This document shows positions 8,128-16,249 of a stretch of DNA of 51,382 nucleotides, piece by piece. Source of the DNA: Companilactobacillus mindensis DSM 14500. Its GTDB lineage: Bacteria > Bacillota > Bacilli > Lactobacillales > Lactobacillaceae. The notes below the pieces were generated by a model. The model was not told the origin of the DNA. It made no database searches and saw nothing but the letters and a program-made list of their open reading frames with translations. Within the stretch, counting starts at the first letter, position 1, and every line of letters starts with the position of its first letter. A program made the translations under genes and the position numbers. Location: positions 1 through 51,382 of the forward strand of contig NZ_AZEZ01000086.1 of NCBI RefSeq assembly GCF_001434275.1, given 5' to 3'.

Positions 8128-8182
8128 GGAAGTACCTCCTTATACACTTCGTATTATATCGGAAGTACCTAAATCACCGCAA
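8128..8182 (-). promoter_or_regulatory. Promoter of the lipoprotein gene
   Basis: Read on the minus strand, -35 TTGCGG (8177-8182) and -10 TATAAT (8153-8158) are separated by 18 bases. The ten-base direct repeat GGAAGTACCT (plus-strand reading) occurs at 8128-8137 and 8161-8170, on either side of the -10, and could bind a regulator. The -35 directly touches the parS-like site at 8183-8198. Confidence 0.6.
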
Positions 8183-8198
8183 TGTTTCACGAGAAACA
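8183..8198. other. parS-like ParB binding site
   Basis: TGTTTCACGAGAAACA matches the bacterial parS consensus TGTTTCACGTGAAACA at 15 of 16 positions. It lies in the short gap between the aspartate racemase stop codon and the lipoprotein promoter, about 8-9 kb from parAB. ParB loading here is inferred from established knowledge of parS. Confidence 0.8.
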
Positions 8199-8936
8199 TT
8201 AATAAATCTTAGTAAAATCGATTTTTTCACCTCGACGAATCTTTTCGCCAAATTCAATCGACTTGTCGACGATGATGCTCTGACCATCAATTACTTGATA
8301 AGGATGATCTGGTGATTTTTCTTGAGCAAAGGATAATTCTGTACAGCCCAAAACAATCACATCACAGTCAAACTTCTCGTGCATCGTCTGCAAGATTTTG
8401 TGATACTTAGGCGTATTCATCTTCCCTTTGATCTTGATATCATCGTAGATCAAACTCTCAACTTCATCTTGAACCTCTTGGTCACCCAAACTGTATTCAA
8501 AGCCGGCTGCTTTGATCTCATTTTCATACACGTGATCAGCAATCGTACCTTTAGTGGCAATCAAACCGATACGTTTGGCATTAGGATATTTCTTCTTCAT
8601 CACGCTTACTGCCATGTGGGGCATGTGAATGATAGGAATATCTGTGGCAGCTTGCAACTCTTTATAGTAATAGTGGGCCGTGTTACAAATTATTACCATG
8701 AATTCTGGCTTTAATAAGCTCTGTTGCTTAATATCTTCCGTCAAAGGAGGTAAAAAGCTTGGTTTACTGTGGTCCAAGATATGTGCTGTCCGATCGGGAA
8801 CAGTTGAATGATTGACTAGGATATAATCCAAATAGTCTTGATCCTTCGTCGTAGGTGTTCGTTCATTCAACAAATGCACATAACTCTCAGTGGCCAAACT
8901 CCCCATACCACCAATTACTGTAAAGAATTTCTTCAT
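8199..8936 (-). CDS. racD: Aspartate/glutamate racemase family protein (probable aspartate racemase)
   Basis: This 245-residue enzyme should interconvert L- and D-aspartate without cofactor. The two catalytic cysteines are visible in IICNTAHYY (Cys84) and VLGCTELS (Cys198), and the N terminus carries GGMGSLATESY. I place the start at ATG 8936, four bases after the murE stop, with GGGGAT upstream; a longer TTG start at 8951 is less likely. It is the last gene of the kinase-dacA-murE operon. In lactobacilli D-Asp forms the peptidoglycan cross-bridge, so co-transcription with murE supports aspartate over glutamate. No D-Asp ligase is present in the window. Confidence 0.85.
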   Translation of the reverse strand: MKKFFTVIGGMGSLATESYVHLLNERTPTTKDQDYLDYILVNHSTVPDRTAHILDHSKPSFLPPLTEDIKQQSLLKPEFMVIICNTAHYYYKELQAATDIPIIHMPHMAVSVMKKKYPNAKRIGLIATKGTIADHVYENEIKAAGFEYSLGDQEVQDEVESLIYDDIKIKGKMNTPKYHKILQTMHEKFDCDVIVLGCTELSFAQEKSPDHPYQVIDGQSIIVDKSIEFGEKIRRGEKIDFTKIY

Positions 8937-8940
8937 GTTT

Positions 8941-10470
8941 CTAATCCCCAATATCCTTCAAAATTTTCTTAGCAACTACCGGATCGCTGGCATAAGGTAC
9001 GTCAACGCCTTTAGTCTTTTGGTAAGGATCGTTACCTTTGGCAGCCAAAACGACAATATCGTCATTGCTACTGGATTTTATCATTTCGCTAATTGCTTTT
9101 TCACGATCTAAGACTGTCTTAACTTTAACTTTCGTGTGATCGATCTGGTCGTCGATTTGTTTACAAATATCGGCTGGATCTTCAAATCCAGGATCATCAG
9201 TCGTCAAAATAGCTTCATCAGCTAATTCGGTTAAAACTTTAGCAAAACCAGCTCGTCTGGAAACACCTTTGTCGCCAGGGCTTCCGACAACAACTTTAAC
9301 TTTAGAAGCTGGATACTCACGTTTGAGAAAGCTCAGTAAAGCCTTCATACTAGCATAATTGTGGGCGTAGTCTACGAAAATCGTTCCGTGAGAGTTGGTA
9401 TTAATGTGTTCCATTCTCCCCGGGACGAACGCTGATTTTAAACTATCAGCAATCACCTCGTTTTTGACACCCAAAATCTTAGCAGCAGTAATAGCTGCAC
9501 CAGCATTGAGTTCGTTGAAGTCACCAACTAGGCCCAAACGATAAGTGTACTCGCTGTGGTCTTGCAAGTCTTCGGCTTTGTCACTCTCAGCTGTATATGT
9601 GAAGACAGAATCATTCAAGTTTGATTCCTTGTTACGAATACTAAAGTCAGTATCAGCGACTTCATCTTTGGCAAAACGATAAATGTCTTTATCGTCGCTT
9701 GTTTGTTTAGCAGCTGCATAAACTGTATCGTAATCATTTGTCTGACGGTTGATAATGTTGACTTTAGAATTGATCATCAATTGCTTCTTGCAGTTCAAAT
9801 AGTCGGCATATGTTGGATGCTCATTAGGTCCAATGTGATCAGGGGTGATATTCAAGAAACCACCGATATCAAATTGTAAGCCATATACTCGGTTCTTCTT
9901 ATATGCTTGTGAAGAAACTTCCATTACCAAATACTTGAAACCATTGTCGACGCATTTTCTCATGTCGTGGAATAAGTCCATTGACTCTGGAGTCGTTAGA
10001 TCCGACTTGAATTCATCTTCAGGTTTAGGTCCAATGATCCGATCAACAGTTGAAAATAGTCCAACTTGTTTAGGGTAAGCTCTCTTCAAAATGTCATAAA
10101 GGAAATATGAAGTCGTTGTCTTTCCTTTGGTTCCGGTAAAGGCAATGATGAAGAGATCATTTTGCGGATTTCCATAAAACTCAGCACTCAATAGTGACAA
10201 AGCTTTGGAAGCATTCTTAACGATCAAACGATCGATGTCTTGACTGTATTCTTTTTCGGAAACATAAAATTTGGCACCATTTTTAATGGCTTGATCCAAA
10301 TATTCAGCCTTAAAATTATTGCCTTTGCAGAAGAAGACCCCATTAGTTTGGTCTTCCTTAGAGTTGTAACTGATGTGCGTTACTTCTAGGTTTTCATCGC
10401 TAACTGAACTAGAAACCAGCAAATCATGCTTTTTCAAAATCTCTATAGCGTTACTTATTTTTAAACTCAT
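8941..10470 (-). CDS. murE: UDP-N-acetylmuramoyl-tripeptide synthetase MurE
   Basis: This 509-residue cytoplasmic ligase adds the third amino acid to UDP-MurNAc-L-Ala-D-Glu. The ATP site GTKGKTTT is at residues 113-120. The middle domain shows LTTPESMDL, MEVSSQAY and NITPDHIG, and the C-terminal domain shows PGRMEHI and VDYAHN. At the specificity position the sequence reads DDPGFEDP rather than DNPR, the diaminopimelate signature, so L-Lys (or another non-DAP residue) is expected. It lies 12 bases after dacA and four bases before the racemase. Confidence 0.92.
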   Translation of the reverse strand: MSLKISNAIEILKKHDLLVSSSVSDENLEVTHISYNSKEDQTNGVFFCKGNNFKAEYLDQAIKNGAKFYVSEKEYSQDIDRLIVKNASKALSLLSAEFYGNPQNDLFIIAFTGTKGKTTTSYFLYDILKRAYPKQVGLFSTVDRIIGPKPEDEFKSDLTTPESMDLFHDMRKCVDNGFKYLVMEVSSQAYKKNRVYGLQFDIGGFLNITPDHIGPNEHPTYADYLNCKKQLMINSKVNIINRQTNDYDTVYAAAKQTSDDKDIYRFAKDEVADTDFSIRNKESNLNDSVFTYTAESDKAEDLQDHSEYTYRLGLVGDFNELNAGAAITAAKILGVKNEVIADSLKSAFVPGRMEHINTNSHGTIFVDYAHNYASMKALLSFLKREYPASKVKVVVGSPGDKGVSRRAGFAKVLTELADEAILTTDDPGFEDPADICKQIDDQIDHTKVKVKTVLDREKAISEMIKSSSNDDIVVLAAKGNDPYQKTKGVDVPYASDPVVAKKILKDIGD

Positions 10471-10482
10471 TTTTTCACACTC

Positions 10483-11718
10483 CTAAAATAAATGGTTAAA
10501 AAATTCTACGATTTGATCCCACCAAGATTTCTGGTCTATCTTCTTATGTATCACTTTTTTAACTTCGGCCTTCTTTTTAAACGGAAGATAACCATTGCCA
10601 GTGTTCGTGACTATCAATTTTACCGTTTGCGTATTGTGGACCGCGGCAAAACCTAAATCATCACTACTTACATTATAACGTAATTCTTCAATATTAAAGT
10701 TTTTAGGCAACCAACTATAAATTGGTTCGTAAGTTTTATATTCTTTTTTATTAATTTTTATTTTTTGATTTTTCTTGAGAATTTCTTTGCGCTCGTAATT
10801 TTCTTTCAAATAACTGACCAAATGTTGGGTACTGCGGAAACGTTTATCAAGGTCAGTTTTCTCACCTTGAGCATTCAAAACTATCGTTACGATCCTAGTA
10901 CCATCCAGTGGCAAAGTTCCTACGAAGGACTCCCCTGCTTGCTCAGTCGTACCAGTCTTTAGACCATCAAATTCATTGCCATCTTGATAGTCCCGATTAC
11001 CCTTTAAAAGCAGATTTAATGAATTATATGTCTTAGTTTCATTGCCATCGGGAAAGGTCAATTTGGCCTGTGAAGTTGTCTGTAAAATTTCAGGATATTC
11101 ATCCAAAACGTGTTTTACGACCACACCAATATCGTTGGCTGAAAGTTTATTTTCACCATCTTGACTCCCTAAATACATATCAGGTTCCAAATCAGAGTTG
11201 TTCAAACCAGACACATTGTATATTTCAGCGCCCTTGATACCCCAACTTTTTAATGTTTTACGCATCAATCTAACGAATTTTTCCTGACTGCCTGAAACTT
11301 TTCCCGCCAACATCATTGCTGCTGAATTGGATGAAACTATCCAAGCAGCATTGTACAGATCCTTGACCGTATAATCTTTATCAGCATCTAGTCTGACGTT
11401 GGTCAATTCGGATTTTTGGGTCATTGAAGCTTGAGCTTCGGTCGGTCTGATGGTGTCTTTTTCGGTAAATTTACCTTCTTTGATCGCCTTCGTTACCAAA
11501 TACAACGTAATGATCTTAGTGATCGAACCGATGGCTACTTTTTCATCAGCATTTTTTTGATAAATGATCTGGCCAGTATGTTCATCGAAAATCATCCCTG
11601 CGGTAGCATTTATCTCTGGTTCAGTTCCTGATTCGGCTTGAACCGTCGATGTAAAAATTGGTAACGTCAATATTACGACTGACATTACCAATACTATTTT
11701 TTTTACAAAACTTTTCAT
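10483..11718 (-). CDS. dacA: D-alanyl-D-alanine carboxypeptidase (PBP5/DacA type)
   Basis: This serine-type carboxypeptidase (411 residues) trims the terminal D-Ala from peptidoglycan stems. It has a signal peptide (residues 1-28), SITK (catalytic Ser65, Lys68), SSN (129-131) and KTG (254-256). A C-terminal beta domain and an amphipathic tail complete the PBP5 plan. The ATG at 11718 has GAGGT six bases upstream; an in-frame GTG at 11730 is a poorer choice. It follows the kinase gene by 15 bases, so the two-component system probably regulates its transcription by shared mRNA. Confidence 0.92.
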   Translation of the reverse strand: MKSFVKKIVLVMSVVILTLPIFTSTVQAESGTEPEINATAGMIFDEHTGQIIYQKNADEKVAIGSITKIITLYLVTKAIKEGKFTEKDTIRPTEAQASMTQKSELTNVRLDADKDYTVKDLYNAAWIVSSNSAAMMLAGKVSGSQEKFVRLMRKTLKSWGIKGAEIYNVSGLNNSDLEPDMYLGSQDGENKLSANDIGVVVKHVLDEYPEILQTTSQAKLTFPDGNETKTYNSLNLLLKGNRDYQDGNEFDGLKTGTTEQAGESFVGTLPLDGTRIVTIVLNAQGEKTDLDKRFRSTQHLVSYLKENYERKEILKKNQKIKINKKEYKTYEPIYSWLPKNFNIEELRYNVSSDDLGFAAVHNTQTVKLIVTNTGNGYLPFKKKAEVKKVIHKKIDQKSWWDQIVEFFNHLF

Positions 11719-11733
11719 TGTTAACCTCACAAA

Positions 11734-12834
11734 TCAATCTTGGGATTCAGCTATTGGAAAATGGCTAATGAAAGCTGTTTTAGTTTTATCAGATGTAACA
11801 GCAATCGTGCCACCATGTAATTGAACCATACTTTGAGCGATAGCCAAACCCAAACCAGTTCCACCCGTCTTCTTGGAACGAGAATCTTCCACTCGATAAA
11901 AGCGGTCAAAGACATGTTTCAAGGAATCTTCCGGAATTGGTTGACCATTGTTAGCCACCGTCACGACCACTTCTTTGTCTTTCTTTTCAGCTGTGAGCCA
12001 AATATGGGTGGCACCTTTACCGTATTTCAACGCATTCATGATCAAGTTATTGAAGACACGACCTAACTTTTCAGTGTCGCCTTTCATCATGATCTTGTCT
12101 GGGATTGAATTGACCATGATCTCCATGCCCCGCTTGTTAGCTTCCAATTCGAAATCAGCTGACAGTTGGTCAAGCATCTGGGCCATATCAAATTGAGTCA
12201 TATTCAAACGACTTGTGGCGTGTTGTACGTTAGCGTATTCGAACAATGAATTGACCAAATTTTGCATTTCCAGCGACTTTTTGTAAGCAATGTGGGTATA
12301 CTTTAAAATTTGTCCTAAATCATTGAAACTCTTGCTTTCGATCAGACCCAAATAACCAATGACTGAGGTCAAGGGCGTTCTAATATCGTGACTGACGTTA
12401 CTGATAAGTTCATCTTTGCTCTCTTCAGATTGACGTTGTTCTTCCGAATGACGGTTCATATTCAAGATCAACTGATTAAAGCTATCAACGATATTTTGTA
12501 AATTAGGATTGACCTTTAAGTTGACTGGTTTAGCCAAATTATCGTTAGCTACACCTTTTAAGACGAGCTTAATATGAGCCAATTCCATGTGGTGATAAGT
12601 ACTGATGACGATAAAATATGCCACCAATAGCTCCACTATCCAGACGATAAGAAGCACCCACAGTTTAGCCTTCCATAAATTTTCAAAATTTACTTGCAGA
12701 TTAGCCCACATGCTTTGTGTGCCGATACTGCCGATCAATATAGCATTTATTACCTGAAATAAAAGAAAGGTGCCTATTCCCTCAAAAAGGAGGACACCTT
12801 TTTCTCTTACGTTCAGTTTGATTCGTTTGCTCAA
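11734..12834 (-). CDS. Sensor histidine kinase
   Basis: This is a membrane histidine kinase of about 366 residues. Two transmembrane segments (about 13-35 and 57-78) flank a very short extracytoplasmic loop of about 20 residues. A linker/HAMP-like region, the phosphoacceptor box NVSHDIRTPLTS (His149) and an ATPase domain with NALKYGKG and GGTGLGLAIAQ follow. The short loop suggests sensing in or at the membrane. I prefer the TTG start at 12834, because GGAGG lies seven bases upstream and only two bases separate it from the regulator stop. The family resembles VanS/LiaS-like envelope kinases, but the ligand is unknown. Confidence 0.87.
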   Translation of the reverse strand: MSKRIKLNVREKGVLLFEGIGTFLLFQVINAILIGSIGTQSMWANLQVNFENLWKAKLWVLLIVWIVELLVAYFIVISTYHHMELAHIKLVLKGVANDNLAKPVNLKVNPNLQNIVDSFNQLILNMNRHSEEQRQSEESKDELISNVSHDIRTPLTSVIGYLGLIESKSFNDLGQILKYTHIAYKKSLEMQNLVNSLFEYANVQHATSRLNMTQFDMAQMLDQLSADFELEANKRGMEIMVNSIPDKIMMKGDTEKLGRVFNNLIMNALKYGKGATHIWLTAEKKDKEVVVTVANNGQPIPEDSLKHVFDRFYRVEDSRSKKTGGTGLGLAIAQSMVQLHGGTIAVTSDKTKTAFISHFPIAESQD

Positions 12835-12836
12835 AA

Positions 12837-13523
12837 TCAAACCTCCACTTTGTAGCCTACGCCCCAAACGGTTTCGATAACTTTTTCACCGTTAGTGGCA
12901 TCTTCTAATTTATCACGCAAGTGACTGACGTGGACCATAACAGTTTTAGCTGAAACGACACTCTCTTGTTTCCAAACTCGTTCAAAAATTTCATCGGCTG
13001 AAAATACTCGATTAGGGTGGCTGGCCAATAAGTAAAGCACACCAAACTCAAGTGCAGTCAACTGTACTTTTTGTCCAGAATCAGTTACGACTTCGTGTGA
13101 ATCCTTATAGATCGTAATTGGTCCTACTTCTAATTTATCGGGAACGTTCTTAGATGTCTGTTGCGTGCTGCGACGCAATAATGAACGGATTCGAGCCATG
13201 ATTTCCAAAGGATTGAATGGTTTCGTTACATAATCGTCAGCGCCAGTAATAAGACCTTGTATCTTATCCATATCAGTCGTTTTAGCCGAAACGATAATGA
13301 TTGGGATCTGCGAATTCTTCCGCACTCGCTTTACAACCTCAATTCCATCGATTCCCGGCATCATAATATCCAAAACCATCAAGGCAATATCGCTATGTGC
13401 TGACAGTTGATCCAATGCTTCTTGTCCCGAATTAGCCGCAATTGGTTCATAGCCTTCATTTTTTATGTAGATACTAAGTAATTCTACAATTTCCTTATCA
13501 TCATCCACCACTAAGATTTTCAT
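12837..13523 (-). CDS. OmpR-family response regulator
   Basis: This 228-residue regulator has a receiver domain with the acidic pocket VVDDDKE, phosphoacceptor Asp52 in LDIMMPG and the lysine in VSAKTTD. A winged-helix DNA-binding domain ends in ETVWGVGYKVEV. It is the first gene of a five-gene minus-strand operon (regulator, kinase, dacA, murE, racD) with gaps of 2, 15, 12 and 4 bases. VanR-like regulators have this architecture. Upstream, TTGTAA is directly repeated eight bases apart on the minus strand, which is a possible binding site. Confidence 0.9.
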   Translation of the reverse strand: MKILVVDDDKEIVELLSIYIKNEGYEPIAANSGQEALDQLSAHSDIALMVLDIMMPGIDGIEVVKRVRKNSQIPIIIVSAKTTDMDKIQGLITGADDYVTKPFNPLEIMARIRSLLRRSTQQTSKNVPDKLEVGPITIYKDSHEVVTDSGQKVQLTALEFGVLYLLASHPNRVFSADEIFERVWKQESVVSAKTVMVHVSHLRDKLEDATNGEKVIETVWGVGYKVEV

Positions 13524-13539
13524 TTAATAAACCTCTCAA

Positions 13540-13600
13540 GCGTACATATATTTACAAGCTTACAACTAGTTAGTATTATACAATAAGAAGTAAGTAGATT
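13540..13600 (-). promoter_or_regulatory. Probable promoter and direct repeat of the two-component/cell-wall operon
   Basis: On the minus strand a TATAAT hexamer lies about 50 bases before the regulator start; I cannot assign a good -35. Downstream of it TTGTAAGCTTGTAAAT gives two TTGTAA copies eight bases apart, a spacing different from the roughly 10-base spacing usual for OmpR-type dimers. Autoregulation is an inference. Confidence 0.4.
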
Positions 13601-13627
13601 ACTAATTAGACATGAAAGTAGGCCTCA

Positions 13628-13825
13628 ATGGAATATTTAAGAAAACGAATGAAATTCTTATTGATAATCACCTTCTCAGTAGCTGTTATTTTATTCGTAC
13701 AATTTGAATTGCATAACGACCACAACCTTGATTTGAAAAAAGTCGGTATTTACATGACTTTATTGAAGATTTTTGCCGGTGGCTATGGAATCTATGGTTT
13801 GATTCAATTCTTCAGAGTCAAATAG
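13628..13825 (+). CDS. Small membrane protein, 65 residues
   Basis: This short protein has two hydrophobic stretches (about residues 10-27 and 40-61) separated by a charged HNDHNLDLKKVG segment, so two membrane passes are likely. The ATG follows a modest GTAGG site. It is divergent from the two-component operon and followed closely by a strong terminator, consistent with a single small transcript. I do not recognise a family. Confidence 0.55.
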   Translation: MEYLRKRMKFLLIITFSVAVILFVQFELHNDHNLDLKKVGIYMTLLKIFAGGYGIYGLIQFFRVK

Positions 13826-13841
13826 ATTTTTGCCAAGATAA

Positions 13842-13891
13842 AAAGCCTGTACTAATTGGAAATTTCCAATTAGTACAGGCTTTATTTTTTT
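13842..13891 (+). terminator. Strong terminator after the small membrane protein gene
   Basis: A perfect 42-base palindrome (13842-13883) is followed by ATTTTTTTT on the plus strand. The A-rich 5' side makes it less suited to the minus strand. Confidence 0.85.
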
Positions 13892-13900
13892 TGAAAAGAG

Positions 13901-14101
13901 TTGCAAAATCGGCAAGCAATTCGTGCGATTAGGCAAATACTCAGAAGTTACCCGGTTTGTTTCGCTCTCTAGTTGAAACGAGCTACTCAAGCCAGATTCC
14001 TGTGCATTGCTACGTCCTAAAAATCATCTGACAAAACCGGTCAGATAATTTCTAGGACTAGGCAATTGCTCGGAGTCTAACCGGCTTGCTTCGCTCTCTT
14101 A
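13901..14101. repeat. Two tandem structured intergenic elements
   Basis: Two units share a layout: a hairpin whose 3' arm ends AGGCAA, then a tail of about 40 bases ending TTCGCTCTCT. Unit 1: stem 13901-13904/13933-13936 and 13907-13911/13926-13930, tail to 13970. Unit 2: stem 14006-14010/14062-14066, 14014-14019/14053-14058 and 14026-14032/14040-14046, tail to 14099. The tails (13932-13970 and 14061-14099) differ mainly by transitions. A further nine-base-pair helix with G-U pairs joins 13955-13963 to 13975-13983. Unit 2 ends at the stop codon of the DUF1129 gene. The transcribed strand and function are unknown. Confidence 0.5.
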
Positions 14102-14854
14102 GAAAAAGGCTCTTTCTTTGATACCTGTCATTTGACGGAAACCAAAGCGAAGTCCGAAGGCAATAATTGCAGCGATGAAGTAACCTACGGCATTAAGCGT
14201 TGGATTGATCGAAGCTGGAATCAATGTCATTGCAGACAAGAAGACAAACATCAAAACTAATCCGACAACTAGATAACCAATTGTCATTCCCCAACCTGGA
14301 CGTTGGTCTTTTGGTTTCTTCATTTGATTGTTGAACCATGATAACAAACCACCCCACATTGCTGAAAGAATGATCAATGTGATAATACCAGTTTGGTTAT
14401 TAGGATTACTCTTAGCACCAGTCTTGCTTGTTAAAGCAACGATTCCGTACAAGGCACCGAACAAGGCAAAGAATAATAGAGATGTGTCAAGCCATGAAGC
14501 CCAGAATGGCGTTGGCTTAACTGGTTTCTTTGGATGAGCAATATCTTGGGCCTTTTGAGTTACTGGTCCATAAAGTTGATTAGCTGGAATACCTTTGATT
14601 TGGTTATCGACAACTTCTGGAAGCATGCCATCAATAGCCTCTTTGGCCTCAGCTTCGGCGAAACCATTGTCCATCAAATACTTGTTAAGTTTAAAAATGT
14701 ATTCAGCATTCTTATTACTCAACTTTTTGCGCAAATCATCAACGTTGGCACTGTAAATTTCGCTTGTTATTTCTTCTTTTTTTGTGTTCTTAGCTGAAGC
14801 AGCTTTTTGCTTTTCAGCAGCTTGCTTATTCTTATCTCTCAAATCCTCTGACAT
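14099..14854 (-). CDS. DUF1129 family membrane protein
   Basis: This 251-residue protein has a highly charged N terminus (about 1-110, Lys/Glu/Ala-rich, partly helical), a TPFWASWLD boundary and four hydrophobic helices (about 118-140, 155-172, 190-212, 217-238). It matches the DUF1129 family of Lactobacillales membrane proteins, whose role is not established. It follows ychF by 15 bases on the same strand and is the last gene of the parAB-ychF cluster, an arrangement I believe is common in lactobacilli. Confidence 0.75.
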   Translation of the reverse strand: MSEDLRDKNKQAAEKQKAASAKNTKKEEITSEIYSANVDDLRKKLSNKNAEYIFKLNKYLMDNGFAEAEAKEAIDGMLPEVVDNQIKGIPANQLYGPVTQKAQDIAHPKKPVKPTPFWASWLDTSLLFFALFGALYGIVALTSKTGAKSNPNNQTGIITLIILSAMWGGLLSWFNNQMKKPKDQRPGWGMTIGYLVVGLVLMFVFLSAMTLIPASINPTLNAVGYFIAAIIAFGLRFGFRQMTGIKERAFF

Positions 14855-14869
14855 TTCAATCCCCCTGAT

Positions 14870-15973
14870 TTAGACGTTGAAGCGGAATTCAATGATGTCG
14901 CCATCTTGAACTTCGTAATCTTTACCTTCAACACGTAATTTACCGGCTTCTTTAACAGCCTTTTCACTACCTAATTCATCTAAATCGCTAAATGCCATTA
15001 CTTCGGCACGAATGAATCCACGTTCAAAATCAGAGTGAATAATTCCGGCAACTTGTGGTGCTTTCATGCCTTCGTGGAATGTCCAGGCACGTGTTTCTTT
15101 ACCACCAGCTGTGAAGAAGGTTCTAAGACCTAACAACTTGTAGCTGGCACGGATCAATTTATCAAGACCTGATTCAGTAACGCCTTCTGCTTCAAGGAAT
15201 TCTTTTCTTTCGTCATCATCGAGTTCAGCAATTTCTTCTTCAGTCTTAGCTGAAACACCGATAACTTGAGCGTTTTCCTTCTTAGCGTAATCTTCAATGA
15301 TCTTGTAGTACTTAGAATTTTCTGGATCAGCCATGTCGTCTTCGGCGATGTTAGCAACATACAAGACTGGCTTTGAAGTTAATAGGAACAAGCCCTTAAC
15401 GATTTTTTCTTCATCTTCGTCAAAGTCGATTGATCTAACGGCTCCACCAGCTTCAAGGACTGGCTTGATCTTTTCAAGCACAGCGAATTCAGCTTTAGCT
15501 TCTTTATCCTTAGCACTCTTGGCAGCTTTTTCAACTCGTGTATAACGCTTGTTGATACTGTCTAGATCGGCGATACCTAATTCCAAATTGATAGTTTCGA
15601 TATCATCCAATGGATCAACTTTACCAGTAACACTTGTAATATCATCATCATCAAAAGCACGAACTACGTGAACGATAGCATCAACTTGACGAATGTTTTC
15701 CAAGAACTTGTTACCAAGTCCTTCACCCTTACTAGCACCTTTAACGATACCCGCGATATCAGTAAATTCAAAAGTTGTGTGGATCAATTTCTTGGCAGGA
15801 ATCAATGAGTCGATTCTTGAAAGACGTTTGTCTGGAACTTCAACCATTCCGACGTTGGGGTCGATAGTAGCGAAAGGATAGTTAGCCATTTCGGCACCAG
15901 CCTTTGTAATAGCATTAAATAAAGTTGACTTACCAACGTTTGGTAGTCCGACGATTCCGGCAGTTAAAGCCAT
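14870..15973 (-). CDS. ychF: Redox-regulated ATPase YchF (Obg family)
   Basis: This 367-residue cytosolic P-loop protein has GLPNVGKST (residues 9-17), a DIAGIVKGASKGEGLGNKFL switch region, and a C-terminal TGS domain ending DGDIIEFRFNV. YchF binds ribosomes and hydrolyses ATP rather than GTP. Length and motifs are normal. It starts four bases after the DUF951 stop, so the cluster parB-DUF951-ychF is probably one transcript, as around the origin in many Firmicutes. Confidence 0.95.
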   Translation of the reverse strand: MALTAGIVGLPNVGKSTLFNAITKAGAEMANYPFATIDPNVGMVEVPDKRLSRIDSLIPAKKLIHTTFEFTDIAGIVKGASKGEGLGNKFLENIRQVDAIVHVVRAFDDDDITSVTGKVDPLDDIETINLELGIADLDSINKRYTRVEKAAKSAKDKEAKAEFAVLEKIKPVLEAGGAVRSIDFDEDEEKIVKGLFLLTSKPVLYVANIAEDDMADPENSKYYKIIEDYAKKENAQVIGVSAKTEEEIAELDDDERKEFLEAEGVTESGLDKLIRASYKLLGLRTFFTAGGKETRAWTFHEGMKAPQVAGIIHSDFERGFIRAEVMAFSDLDELGSEKAVKEAGKLRVEGKDYEVQDGDIIEFRFNV

Positions 15974-15976
15974 TTG

Positions 15977-16240
15977 TTATTCCTCATTTCTCTTCATAAT
16001 ATTTGGTGGCATTAGTTGAGATTTACTCAAATAATGTTGCTCGTTTTCCGTTTTTACCTGGTCAGCTTGAGTTAAAACCTTTTTGAATTTTTTCGCAAAT
16101 TCAGCCCGTGGGATCATAACGATATGACCACAGCCTAGGCATTTAACTTTGATATCCGCACCCATTCGGATAACTTCCCAGCGGTTTTCCCCACAAGCAT
16201 GGGGTTTTTTCATCGTAATAATATCTCCAAGTTTAAACAT
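15977..16240 (-). CDS. DUF951 family protein
   Basis: This 87-residue protein opens with the family hallmark LGDIITMKKPHACGENRWEV, continues RMGADIKVKCLGCGHIVMIPRAEF and ends in a variable tail. Cys16 and the CLGC pair suggest a small metal-binding or nucleic-acid-binding fold, but the function is not established. The position between parB and ychF is conserved across Firmicutes. GAGGGA precedes the ATG. Confidence 0.9.
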   Translation of the reverse strand: MFKLGDIITMKKPHACGENRWEVIRMGADIKVKCLGCGHIVMIPRAEFAKKFKKVLTQADQVKTENEQHYLSKSQLMPPNIMKRNEE

Positions 16241-16249
16241 ACAGTCCCT

